The translations under genes were made by a program, and so were the position numbers. A stretch of DNA of 32,078 bases from Metasolibacillus fluoroglycofenilyticus (GTDB lineage: Bacteria; Bacillota; Bacilli; Bacillales_A; Planococcaceae), in NCBI RefSeq assembly GCF_003049645.1, contig NZ_PYWK01000009.1, forward strand, positions 1-32,078. Reading direction: 5' to 3'. A model generated the notes under the pieces. It searched no databases and had not been told where the DNA came from. It saw only the letters and a list, made by a program, of their open reading frames with translations. How positions within the stretch are numbered: position 1 is the stretch's first letter; every line of letters starts with the position of its first letter. Of this stretch, positions 6,949 to 14,051 are shown piece by piece.

Positions 6949-8335
6949 AAAAACAACATTGCTTCGCTATTGGACAAGTCGTTATGTCGCAACATTAATG
7001 ATTGGATTAGTTATTATTTCTTTTCTTTCTGCTAGTTGGATTCGTCATACGACATTTGAGACGCGTATTGAAATGATGGAATTTTTAGCGGAGGAAACAG
7101 TTTATCGATTGACTGATACAGCTGCGCCTGACAACATGTTGCCAAACTTTATTGATAATCGCGAACGCTTCCGTATGCGGGAAATTGACCCTATATTATA
7201 TATAGCCGATGCAAAGGGCAATATTTTAAAGAGCAATCGCCCAATTCATCCTGATAGTGCCAGGAACGTAACTGAGTGGCTAGATAGTGATAAAGCATAT
7301 ACGAAAGTGTCAATTCCTCCAAAGGGTGAGCACTATCTTGTGAAAAGACCTATATATGTAGAGGACACATTGTTTGGCTGGGTGCTTGTCATGGAGGAGA
7401 AGCAGCATTTAACAAAGGTAGAGCAGGCATATGGGCAACTCGCTGTACTTATTGGTGCTTTAGCAGTACTTGGTTGGGGGGCAATTTATTTTTTATCGAA
7501 GCGTTTAGCAAGACCAATTAAGCAGGTAGCTATCGCAGCAAGGCAAATTCAAGACGGTGACTATCATGTTTATTTACCTGAAAATAATAAAGAACAAGAG
7601 GTAGATGAGCTTGTCACCTCCTTCAAGGAGATGGCAAGTAAGCTAGAGCAGTTAGAAAAAACAAGAACCGAATTATTAGCTGGTGTGACACACGAATTAA
7701 AAACACCTGTGACCTCTATTAGTGGCTTGCTACAGGCAGTGAGTGACGAAGTGGTGTCAGGCAAAGAGGCACAAGCATTTCTTGCAATGGCATTGCAAGA
7801 AACAACAAAAATGAAAACGATGGTTGGCGATTTGCTGGCATTTAATCGCTTTGCTGTTGATGCGCTTCCAGTCAACATTGTCACAGCAAATATTAATGAA
7901 GTCGTAGAAAACACAGTAAAGCAATGGGAGCTACTACAGGATGGTCAAAAAATTAATATCGAGTGCCGTCTGCTTACGCAAAATGTCTATGTTCAAGCAG
8001 ATATGGTGCGTTTGCAGCAAATTTTGACGAATCTATTAACAAATGCTCAGCAGGCAATACAGGAGGAAGGCACGATTACGATTACTGTGAGTGTGCAGCA
8101 ACAGCATGTAGTAGTAACTGTAGAAGATACGGGACAAGGAATTTTAGAGGCGGATAAACCGTTCATTTTCGAGCGTTTTTATCGAGGGGAAAATAAAAAA
8201 TATGGCGTGCGTGGTCTAGGATTAGGGCTACCACTCAGCAAGATGATGGCGCAGTCTATTGGCGGCGAGTTAGAATTAATAAATAGTAGCTCAACGGGAA
8301 CAAGCTTTGCGCTTAAATTATTGCGAAATAATTAA
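6932..8335 (+). CDS. Sensor histidine kinase, HAMP-HisKA-HATPase
   Basis: A 467-aa membrane sensor. TM1 is at about 18-36, followed by an extracytoplasmic domain of ~130 residues (PAS-like fold possible: ILYIADAKGNILKSN), TM2 at about 169-188, HAMP to ~240, the H box with His254 in GVTHELKTP, the N box (TNLLTNAQQA) and G boxes (EDTGQGI, GLGLGL). It should autophosphorylate on His254 and pass phosphate to the upstream regulator's Asp52. Translation starts at GTG 6932 inside the regulator gene. A hairpin element begins seven bases after the stop. The stimulus cannot be read from the sequence. Confidence 0.94.
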   Translation: MLRKNKKTTLLRYWTSRYVATLMIGLVIISFLSASWIRHTTFETRIEMMEFLAEETVYRLTDTAAPDNMLPNFIDNRERFRMREIDPILYIADAKGNILKSNRPIHPDSARNVTEWLDSDKAYTKVSIPPKGEHYLVKRPIYVEDTLFGWVLVMEEKQHLTKVEQAYGQLAVLIGALAVLGWGAIYFLSKRLARPIKQVAIAARQIQDGDYHVYLPENNKEQEVDELVTSFKEMASKLEQLEKTRTELLAGVTHELKTPVTSISGLLQAVSDEVVSGKEAQAFLAMALQETTKMKTMVGDLLAFNRFAVDALPVNIVTANINEVVENTVKQWELLQDGQKINIECRLLTQNVYVQADMVRLQQILTNLLTNAQQAIQEEGTITITVSVQQQHVVVTVEDTGQGILEADKPFIFERFYRGENKKYGVRGLGLGLPLSKMMAQSIGGELELINSSSTGTSFALKLLRNN

Positions 8336-8341
8336 GAGGGG

Positions 8342-8460
8342 GCGTTCGAAAAGCTGTGCAGTTGCCAGCATTTTGGACGCTATTGTTGATGTTTTAGCAA
8401 AAGAGGGACCTGTTGATATAGAGCTTTCTTTGAAAATGTGAGAAGAATAGAGTTTAGCAG
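8342..8460 (+). repeat. Dispersed hairpin element, copy C
   Basis: It starts seven bases after the kinase stop codon. A hairpin (8342-8380) has arms GCGTTC/GGACGC around a GTGCAGTTGCCAGC loop region, followed by TGTTGATGTTTT. The tail carries GAAAATGTGAGA and TTTAGCAG boxes shared with the copies at 16032, 16295 and (inverted) 18339. It probably acts as a terminator-like 3' element. Confidence 0.7.
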
Positions 8461-8494
8461 GTTTTTTCAAATGAATCATTGTACATATAAGATG

Positions 8495-8522
8495 GAGGCT
8501 GCTTATTAGGCAGCCTCTTTTT
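8495..8522 (+). terminator. Terminator of the two-component operon
   Basis: GAGGCTGC and GCAGCCTC form a perfect 8-bp stem with a 7-nt loop, then a T run. Confidence 0.9.
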
Positions 8523-8549
8523 AATACTACTGAAAAAAACTTTTTGGCT

Positions 8550-8581
8550 GACATCTTCCTGACACATTAAGTGATTATAGT
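8550..8581 (+). promoter_or_regulatory. Promoter of the VTC-DUF4956-CotH operon with direct repeat
   Basis: CTGACAT (GACAT at 8550) and CTGACAC (GACAC at 8561) repeat with an 11-bp period. TATAGT (8576-8581) is a good -10, while 8553-8558 (ATCTTC) is a poor -35 overlapped by the repeats. This is the usual design of a promoter activated by an OmpR-type regulator, and the spacing matches the 6184-6228 site. Confidence 0.5.
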
Positions 8582-8624
8582 AAAAGATGTACAGGACAAC
8601 GTTCAACGAAAAGGAAGTGAAAAA

Positions 8625-9314
8625 ATGGGGAATTTAGCAAAGGGACGCAAGGAAATTAAGCATGCGATTTCATATCCGCAATATATGATGATGAAAAGTA
8701 AGCTTGCCCATATAATGCAGCTTGACCCACATGCGGGGGCAAATGGGAAGTATTTAATACGTAGCACATATTTCGATAATTTTTCAAATAAAGTTTTGAA
8801 TGAAAAAAAAGAAGGTTATCTTCACCGTGATAAATATCGTGTACGTATTTATAATAAAGCGGCAACAATTATTCATTTAGAGCGCAAAAGTAAACGCCAT
8901 AATATGACTTTCAAAACAAAGTGCGTCATTACGAAAAAAGAATATGAACAAATGCGCTATGGTGAGTTGCAGTGGATGGAAAACGATTCACGCCCCTTAT
9001 TAAGAGATTTATATAAAGAAATGTATTATCGACAGTTAAAACCTGTAGCGGTAGTAGATTATGAACGAGAGGCGTATATTTATCGGTTTGGAAATGTGCG
9101 TGTGACATTTGATAGCAAAATACAAACGAGTATTCACAATACCGATATGTTTCATCTGAATTTGCCAATGGTTGATGTACTCGAACCAAATATTATTGTA
9201 TTAGAGGTAAAATACGATGAATACTTGCCAGATATTATTAAATATTTACTGCAAACAGTAGATACGCATGCAGAGGCTTATTCTAAATATCAATTAAGCC
9301 GCATGTATGGATAA
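8625..9314 (+). CDS. VTC-domain polyphosphate polymerase-like protein
   Basis: A 229-aa protein of the VTC/CYTH tunnel fold, related to the catalytic domain of yeast Vtc4, which makes polyphosphate from ATP. Family features are the start KEIKHAISYPQYMMMKSKL, the pair YLIRSTYFDN, basic strands HRDKYRVRIYN and HLERKSKRH that would bind phosphate, VAVVDYEREAY, and VLEVKYDEYLP with a likely metal-binding Glu. There is no membrane segment of its own; the next gene supplies one. ATG 8625 is preferred over GTG 8571 because AAGGAAG lies just before it. It leads a three-gene operon with DUF4956 and CotH. Bacterial members have rarely been tested, so the activity is inferred. Confidence 0.9.
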   Translation: MGNLAKGRKEIKHAISYPQYMMMKSKLAHIMQLDPHAGANGKYLIRSTYFDNFSNKVLNEKKEGYLHRDKYRVRIYNKAATIIHLERKSKRHNMTFKTKCVITKKEYEQMRYGELQWMENDSRPLLRDLYKEMYYRQLKPVAVVDYEREAYIYRFGNVRVTFDSKIQTSIHNTDMFHLNLPMVDVLEPNIIVLEVKYDEYLPDIIKYLLQTVDTHAEAYSKYQLSRMYG

Positions 9315-9340
9315 AAATCAAAACAAAGGAGTTATCTATA

Positions 9341-10024
9341 ATGGATACAATAAACTTTACAGATATTTTTAAATCTAGCTTTCTTGAAAAAACAACTTCA
9401 TTTTCTTTAATTGATTCAATTATTGGATTAGTTGTCGCCTTTTTTGTTGGGCTATTTATTTACGCGGTTTACAAAAAAACATTTAACGGCATTATTTACT
9501 CTCATTCTTTCAATATTTCATTATTGATTATGACGATGGCGACAGCGCTAGTTATTATGGGGATTAGTTCAAATGTACTGTTATCGCTCGGTATGGTTGG
9601 GGCATTATCAATTGTTCGTTTCCGTACGCCGATTAAAGACCCGATGGATTTAGTGTATATTTTCTGGGCAATTGTTTCAGGAATTTTATGTGGTGCTGGT
9701 TTTATTCCACTTGTACTTATCGGAGCAATTTTAATTGGTTTAGTATTGCTAGTATTTGTTAATAAGATTACGATAGAAAATCCTTATTTACTTGTAGTAA
9801 AGTTTGAGCAAGCTGCAACAAATGGGGAAATAGAAAAACTAATTGCTCAATTTTCGAAAAAATATGCTTTGAAATCAAAATCGATGATGCAAGGTAGCGA
9901 TATAGAGGCAACCTATGAAGTACGTGTAAAAAATAATGATGCAAATTTAATGGAGGCTATTGCACAACTAAATGGGGTGAAGTCAGCAATTATGCTGAGC
10001 TATGATGGCAATTTCACTGCATAA
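9341..10024 (+). CDS. DUF4956 membrane protein
   Basis: A 227-aa integral membrane protein with about four helices (roughly 27-49, 60-85, 95-118, 120-142), followed by a soluble C-terminal domain of ~80 residues. The conserved DUF4956 signature SLGMVGALSIVRFRTPIKDPMDLVYIFW is visible at about 82-110 with an Arg/Lys-rich loop. The C-terminal part (VVKFEQAATNGEIEKLIAQF, then YEVRVKNNDANLMEAIAQL) looks like a ferredoxin-like sensor or assembly domain. AAAGGAG precedes the ATG. It lies between a VTC-type enzyme and a secreted CotH kinase, so it may anchor or channel their substrate; no member has a proven function that I know of. Confidence 0.88.
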   Translation: MDTINFTDIFKSSFLEKTTSFSLIDSIIGLVVAFFVGLFIYAVYKKTFNGIIYSHSFNISLLIMTMATALVIMGISSNVLLSLGMVGALSIVRFRTPIKDPMDLVYIFWAIVSGILCGAGFIPLVLIGAILIGLVLLVFVNKITIENPYLLVVKFEQAATNGEIEKLIAQFSKKYALKSKSMMQGSDIEATYEVRVKNNDANLMEAIAQLNGVKSAIMLSYDGNFTA

Positions 10025-10039
10025 TAAGGGGGACAAACA

Positions 10040-11944
10040 ATGATAAAAGCACGTGTTGTTTATTTATGTATGTCTATTTTATTGTTGCTCTTTATTGTAA
10101 TGGTAGCAGTCATGCCGAATATTGGTATTCAAACATCAAATGCTGCCTTTTCCTATGAGGAGCATGTCTTTAATCAAAGCAAAGTGACAACAGTTGATAT
10201 CGAGCTAGATGAGGAAGAGTGGCTCGATATGCTAGAAAATGCTTCGGCAGAAGAATATAAAGTTGCAAATGTTACAATTAACGGTAAGAGAATGGAGCAT
10301 GTAGCCATTCGCACAAAAGGAAATTCGTCATTGCGAGCAGTCGTCAATAGCGATTCAACGCGCTATAGCTTTAAAATCGACTTTGATTATTATGATAATG
10401 AACAAAGCCTATATGGTTTAACGAAGCTTAACTTAAACAATAATTATAGTGATGCGACATTAATGAGAGAGTATATCTCCTATGAATTAATGGAAGCAAT
10501 GGGGTTACCAACACCCGCACATTCGTATATGTATATTACCGTTAATGGCAAGGAACAAGGCTTGTATTTAGGCGTTGAGCAAATTGATGCGACATTTTTA
10601 GCGAATAAATTTGGCTCAAATGATGGTTTTTTGTATAAACCAGATGGTGTAGGTAGTGATTTGCAATATATTGGTGATGATATAGCCGACTATACAGGTA
10701 TTGGTTTAAAAACGAACGAAGGCAATGTGGAAAATTCCAAAATTATTGAGATGATTGAGGCAATTAATAAAGGTGATAATATCGAGCAGTATTTGGATAT
10801 AGATGAAATGCTACGTTATTTTGCAGTCAATACAGCAGTAGTCAATTTGGATAGCTATCAAGGCAATATGAAGCATAATTATTATTTGTATGAGCAAGAT
10901 GGCGTATTTTCTATTATTCCTTGGGATTACAATATGTCCTTCGGTGGCTTTTCTGTAGGAATGGGCGGCGATGGCAATCGAATGGCTCAGCAGAATTCAC
11001 AACGAGGAGCGGAACAGGAGCAAATGCAAGACGGAGCGGAGCAGCAAAATTCTAACACACAAACGCAAGATAGAAGCGAACAGCGAAACTCCGCTATGCA
11101 AATGCAAAATGAAATGGGCTTCGGAGGGCAATCAAGCAATTTATTAGCAGATGAATCTATTAATTTCAGTATTTCCACACCTGTGTCTGGCACGACATTA
11201 GAAGAGCGCCCATTGTTGAATGCACTGCTTTCTAATAGTGAATATCGTGCGATTTATGAGGGCTATCTCGAGGAAATTGCAACGAATTATTTAACAGAAG
11301 AGTATGTTCAAAATATCGCAAATAATTTAGCTGTTCAACTAACGACATATGTTGAAGCAGACCCAACAAAATTTTATACGACAGCGGAATTTTTAGCAGC
11401 TGTCGAAGGTGAAAGCAGCCTTGCTGAATTTGCCAAAAAGCGCTCAACATCTATATTTCAGCAGCTATCAGGCGAGCTTGTAGTAGAGGCAAATACAACA
11501 CAAGGAAACGGGCAGATGCCTCGGAGAAATAGAGACGGAAATGAAGAAGCATCTGGGCAACAACCTACAGATTGGGCTGAAAGCGAGATGCGAATTCCAG
11601 TAAATGGAGAGGGAAGTCAGCAAAATATACTTGGGCAACCGCCAGCAGATTGGGATGAAAATGGGATGCAACCACCCTCGATTGGAGAAAATGGATTTGG
11701 TCAGCCACCTTCGGATTGGAATGGAAGTGAGATGCAGCCACCGAATCGCAATGGGGAAAGAGTAGCACCCGATGGAATGAGGCAGGCATCCGATTTTTCA
11801 AATGGCACTCCATCAAACCTTCAAACAACGAATACCTCCATGCAAATTATTGCTACAATCACATTACTACTTTTAATCGGCGCAACGGTCTTCGTTTTTA
11901 AATTTAATCGTAGAGGGTTTAGGTATAGTAAAGTGCGTGTCTGA
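10040..11944 (+). CDS. CotH-type secreted protein kinase
   Basis: A 634-aa envelope protein with an N-terminal signal/anchor helix (about 7-27), a CotH kinase domain (about 48-310, ending near 480), a low-complexity tail and a C-terminal membrane helix (about 602-622) with a basic end. Kinase motifs include AIRTKGNSS, LTKLNLNNNYSDATLMREY, GLYLGVEQID, NLDSYQGN and the metal site IPWDYNMSFGG with Asp296. CotH proteins are atypical kinases that phosphorylate spore coat proteins in Bacillus. A Gln/Asn/Met-rich insert (about 310-360) follows the metal site. The tail holds three imperfect repeats of GQPPxDWxExxMQPP. GGGGG precedes the ATG. It ends the operon. Confidence 0.93.
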   Translation: MIKARVVYLCMSILLLLFIVMVAVMPNIGIQTSNAAFSYEEHVFNQSKVTTVDIELDEEEWLDMLENASAEEYKVANVTINGKRMEHVAIRTKGNSSLRAVVNSDSTRYSFKIDFDYYDNEQSLYGLTKLNLNNNYSDATLMREYISYELMEAMGLPTPAHSYMYITVNGKEQGLYLGVEQIDATFLANKFGSNDGFLYKPDGVGSDLQYIGDDIADYTGIGLKTNEGNVENSKIIEMIEAINKGDNIEQYLDIDEMLRYFAVNTAVVNLDSYQGNMKHNYYLYEQDGVFSIIPWDYNMSFGGFSVGMGGDGNRMAQQNSQRGAEQEQMQDGAEQQNSNTQTQDRSEQRNSAMQMQNEMGFGGQSSNLLADESINFSISTPVSGTTLEERPLLNALLSNSEYRAIYEGYLEEIATNYLTEEYVQNIANNLAVQLTTYVEADPTKFYTTAEFLAAVEGESSLAEFAKKRSTSIFQQLSGELVVEANTTQGNGQMPRRNRDGNEEASGQQPTDWAESEMRIPVNGEGSQQNILGQPPADWDENGMQPPSIGENGFGQPPSDWNGSEMQPPNRNGERVAPDGMRQASDFSNGTPSNLQTTNTSMQIIATITLLLLIGATVFVFKFNRRGFRYSKVRV

Positions 11945-11987
11945 AAGGTAGTGATAATTTATTGTGACTACTTTAGGAGCAGATGTT

Positions 11988-12018
11988 TTTGTACCGAGAG
12001 CGAAGCAACAGGTACAAA
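11988..12018 (+). other. Hairpin downstream of cotH-like gene
   Basis: TTTGTACC and GGTACAAA form an 8-bp stem with a 15-nt loop. It is followed by an AT stretch without a strong T run, so it may be a 3'-end stabiliser rather than a terminator. Confidence 0.35.
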
Positions 12019-12043
12019 TATTTTAGAGAATATTTAATATAGA

Positions 12044-12094
12044 AGCAGGGACTTTCTGAAAAGATGTACACTTTTCAGACAGTTCCTGCTTTTA
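12044..12094 (+). terminator. Terminator of the VTC-DUF4956-CotH operon
   Basis: Long hairpin with outer arms AGCAGG/CCTGCT and inner arms TCTGAAAAG/CTTTTCAGA, ending in TTTT. The inner arm resembles the hairpin family seen elsewhere in the window. The 410-bp gap before the VOC gene also holds the sigma factor remnant. Confidence 0.75.
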
Positions 12095-12122
12095 ATGCAA
12101 TGAAAATTTGCTTTTCCCTTAT

Positions 12123-12230
12123 TTACTTTATCCATACTTCAAAAAAGACATCATTGATACATTCATCAATAATGTATTCGAGTGCATCTTCTTCTTGCTT
12201 TTTTAAGCGTTTTATAAAAGTCTTTTGCAT
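12123..12230 (-). pseudogene. Internally deleted ECF sigma factor remnant
   Basis: A 35-codon reading frame with CTCCTT (AAGGAG on the minus strand) eight bases before ATG. Residues 1-22 (MQKTFIKRLKKQEEDALEYI and following ID) look like the N terminus of an ECF sigma factor. Residues 23-35 (ECINDVFFEVWIK) look like region 2.2, the core RNA polymerase-binding helix. The ~30-40 residues normally between these blocks are missing, and everything after region 2.2 is gone. The frame is open across the join. It cannot be a working sigma factor; whether the peptide is made or useful is unknown. Confidence 0.6.
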
Positions 12231-12312
12231 ATACATAACTCCTTATTATTTGAAAAAGCCTTTTCACTAATTACAACGAAATCAACGGAGGATTATTCTC
12301 AACAAAATAAAT

Positions 12313-12343
12313 AACTGCTCCAATAATTTTGGAACAGTTTTAA
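12313..12343. terminator. Bidirectional terminator beside the VOC gene
   Basis: AACTGCTCCA and TGGAACAGTT pair with one mismatch and are flanked by A and T tracts. It sits 12 bp after the stop of the minus-strand VOC gene. Confidence 0.65.
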
Positions 12344-12354
12344 AGATAATGTAG

Positions 12355-13239
12355 TTACTCAGCATCTATAGTAAATAATAGACGAATGCCATTAGGGTCT
12401 TCTACTGAAAAAATTTGTGTGCCGCCATAAGCTGGAGCATTTTCAAAATGCTCTACAGTGAAGCCTGCTGCTGTTAATTTTTCATGAACTCGCTGTGCTA
12501 CTGTATCATTTTCTAAAACAATTGTGAATGATTGTAGTCCAACATGATTTGGTGAAGGCTTCATACCGTTCTCACTGTGCCAAGTATTTAAGCCAATATG
12601 GTGATGATAGTCGCCTGTTGAAATGAAGAGCGCTTGTTTGCCATAACGTGAAACGACATTGAAATCAAGTACATTTGTATAAAATTGCTCAGATTTTTCT
12701 AAATCAGCAACCGATAAATGAATGTGTCCGATTATTGTGCCTTTAGGTAAACCGTTCCATTGCCCATCAGCCGCAGCTAGAATAGGGTTAAAATTTAGCT
12801 GCTCTGTAACCATTTTGACTTGATTATCACGCCATTGCCAGTTGCTTGCAGGACGGTCAATATAGATTTCGATACCGTTGCCGTCTGGGTCGTTTAAGTA
12901 CAATGCTTCACTTACATAGTGGTCTGCTGCACCGATGCGAATATTGTGCTGTACAAAATGCTGCACAATATTGCCCAAATCTTTGCGGTTAGGTAATAAT
13001 AGCGCAATATGATACAGCCCTGTTAGCCCGTTGCCTAGAGGAAGGGCATTCTCAACTTCAATTAATGATAAGATGCTTGTCATGCCATCGACAGTTAAAT
13101 AGGCATTTTGCTCATCTTGCTGTAAAATTTGAAAGCCGATAAGTGATGTATAATAGTCAAGTGATTGCTGTAAATTTGAAACTTTTAATTGTAAATGTGA
13201 TGCATACATATTTGGTTTTTGGTGAAAGTTTATTGTCAT
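12355..13239 (-). CDS. Two-domain VOC family protein, CatE-like ring-cleaving dioxygenase
   Basis: A 294-aa protein with two vicinal-oxygen-chelate modules (about 12-130 and 168-290). The order HLQLKVSNLQQSLDYYTSLIGF, GLYHIALLLPNRKDLG, LYLNDPDGNGIEIYIDRP and IGHIHLSVADLEKSEQFYTNV matches the CatE/YfiE group of Bacillus, Fe(II) catechol-2,3-dioxygenases of the thiol/quinone stress response. Candidate metal ligands are His173-175 in GHIHLSV, the HHHIGLNTW region and the Glu near the C terminus in the second module. It is cytoplasmic, with no signal. GAGGAG lies just before the ATG, and palindromes upstream resemble a MarR/DUF24-type operator. The substrate is not proven. Confidence 0.82.
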   Translation of the reverse strand: MTINFHQKPNMYASHLQLKVSNLQQSLDYYTSLIGFQILQQDEQNAYLTVDGMTSILSLIEVENALPLGNGLTGLYHIALLLPNRKDLGNIVQHFVQHNIRIGAADHYVSEALYLNDPDGNGIEIYIDRPASNWQWRDNQVKMVTEQLNFNPILAAADGQWNGLPKGTIIGHIHLSVADLEKSEQFYTNVLDFNVVSRYGKQALFISTGDYHHHIGLNTWHSENGMKPSPNHVGLQSFTIVLENDTVAQRVHEKLTAAGFTVEHFENAPAYGGTQIFSVEDPNGIRLLFTIDAE

Positions 13240-13275
13240 ATGGAAACTCCTCTATGATTAGGATACTTAACTAAG

Positions 13276-13288
13276 TTACTTTAAGTAA
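13276..13288 (-). promoter_or_regulatory. Candidate operator upstream of the VOC gene
   Basis: TTACTTTAAGTAA is a palindrome with a single central base. An overlapping ACTTAACTAAGT (13265-13276) is nearly palindromic. The TTACT/AGTAA half-sites recall boxes bound by MarR/DUF24 (YodB/CatR) repressors that control catE in B. subtilis. No such regulator gene is adjacent. Confidence 0.4.
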
Positions 13289-13320
13289 GTTTAAATGTTA
13301 AAAGAAAAAAATACAAGAAA

Positions 13321-13352
13321 AAAACACTCGAAATATATCCGAGTGTTTTGTA
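13321..13352. terminator. Terminator-like hairpin between the VOC gene and the small membrane gene
   Basis: AAAACACTCG and CGAGTGTTTT form a perfect 10-bp stem with a 9-nt loop and A/T flanks. It lies 30 bp after the stop of the minus-strand 31-aa gene, so it probably ends that transcript. Confidence 0.75.
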
Positions 13353-13379
13353 GTCGCCTAATAAATAAAGGCTTAAAAA

Positions 13380-13475
13380 TTAGTCCTTTTTAGCAAATGG
13401 CTTTCCTTCGTAACCGCCAGTGAAAATTGCAATTAGAAAAGATGCACAAACGCCAAGAATTAATAATAATTTCAT
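13380..13475 (-). CDS. 31-aa small membrane protein
   Basis: A very short gene: MKLLLILGVCASFLIAIFTG and then GYEGKPFAKKD. One hydrophobic helix (about 3-19) is followed by a short charged tail, giving a single-pass membrane peptide. GAGGAGG lies eight bases before the ATG, a strong ribosome binding site, and a good terminator follows. These three signals support a real gene despite its size. The function is unknown. Confidence 0.65.
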   Translation of the reverse strand: MKLLLILGVCASFLIAIFTGGYEGKPFAKKD

Positions 13476-13562
13476 GGAAGTATCCTCCTCATGTATATAA
13501 ACTCTTTTATAAGTATAGCCTATATATATAAACTTTACTATGGTTATTTTGTGTCTAAATAG

Positions 13563-13587
13563 GTTAAAAACAGACATTATCGGGAAT
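13563..13587 (+). promoter_or_regulatory. Possible SigB-like promoter of the small acidic gene
   Basis: GTTAAA and GGGAAT are 13 bp apart, close to the SigB pattern GTTTAA-N13-GGGTAT. A start near 13594 would give a leader of ~20 nt. A sporulation sigma factor is an alternative. Confidence 0.3.
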
Positions 13588-13613
13588 AGAAAATAAAAAA
13601 GGAGGGGTCTAAA

Positions 13614-13778
13614 ATGGAGAAAGAGAATAAACAACCAACAAGCGGGCATATGGTGAACAATATGGAGGATTTAAAACAACTAGGTAAGCAAATGGAAAAT
13701 ATGAGAGATGGTCAGCAATTGGAGGAGGATGAGCGCATCGTAGACCCACAACAATTCGATAAAACAGAGGAGAATTAA
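13614..13778 (+). CDS. 54-aa acidic hydrophilic protein
   Basis: A small gene with an excellent ribosome binding site (GGAGGGG, six bases before ATG). The product starts MEKENKQPTSGHMVNNMEDL, continues KQLGKQMENMRDGQQLEEDE and ends in PQQFDKTEEN. It is rich in Gln, Asn, Glu, Asp and Met, with no Cys or Trp, and probably disordered or a short amphipathic helix. Its make-up recalls small stress or spore-associated proteins, but I cannot assign it to a family. A SigB-like sequence lies upstream. The following 270 bp hold no further gene that I can see, only a terminator hairpin and a promoter-like TATAAT at 14017. Confidence 0.65.
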   Translation: MEKENKQPTSGHMVNNMEDLKQLGKQMENMRDGQQLEEDERIVDPQQFDKTEEN

Positions 13779-13917
13779 ACAAGCGCTAATATCATTTTGA
13801 ATTTGCTTATAAACTATGGCAAGCCGCAAATAGAGCTAGAATGTCACAAATCAATGGTAATATTCGAGAATAGGATTAAATAGTATGATTACGTGCAGGA
13901 TTCACTGTTGGAATTAA

Positions 13918-13953
13918 AGGCGTGTCTGAACATCATTTTTGGACACGCTTTTT
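13918..13953 (+). terminator. Terminator hairpin with GCGTGTC/GACACGC arms
   Basis: GCGTGTC and GACACGC form a 7-bp stem with a 15-nt loop, then TTTTT. The arms match the hairpin at 22732-22767. Confidence 0.7.
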
Positions 13954-14051
13954 GTGATGCAACCTCGTAATTTTTCGTATGAAGATTCGTTTCTCGAAAG
14001 AATGGTCGATTAAGTATATAATAAAATTAGAATGCAGAAGGAGGGATGAAA

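Noticed and set aside
12064..12270. A 68-codon plus-strand frame after the CotH gene
   Set aside because: It begins inside the terminator hairpin, has no ribosome binding site, and overlaps the sigma factor remnant on the other strand, which has a good one.
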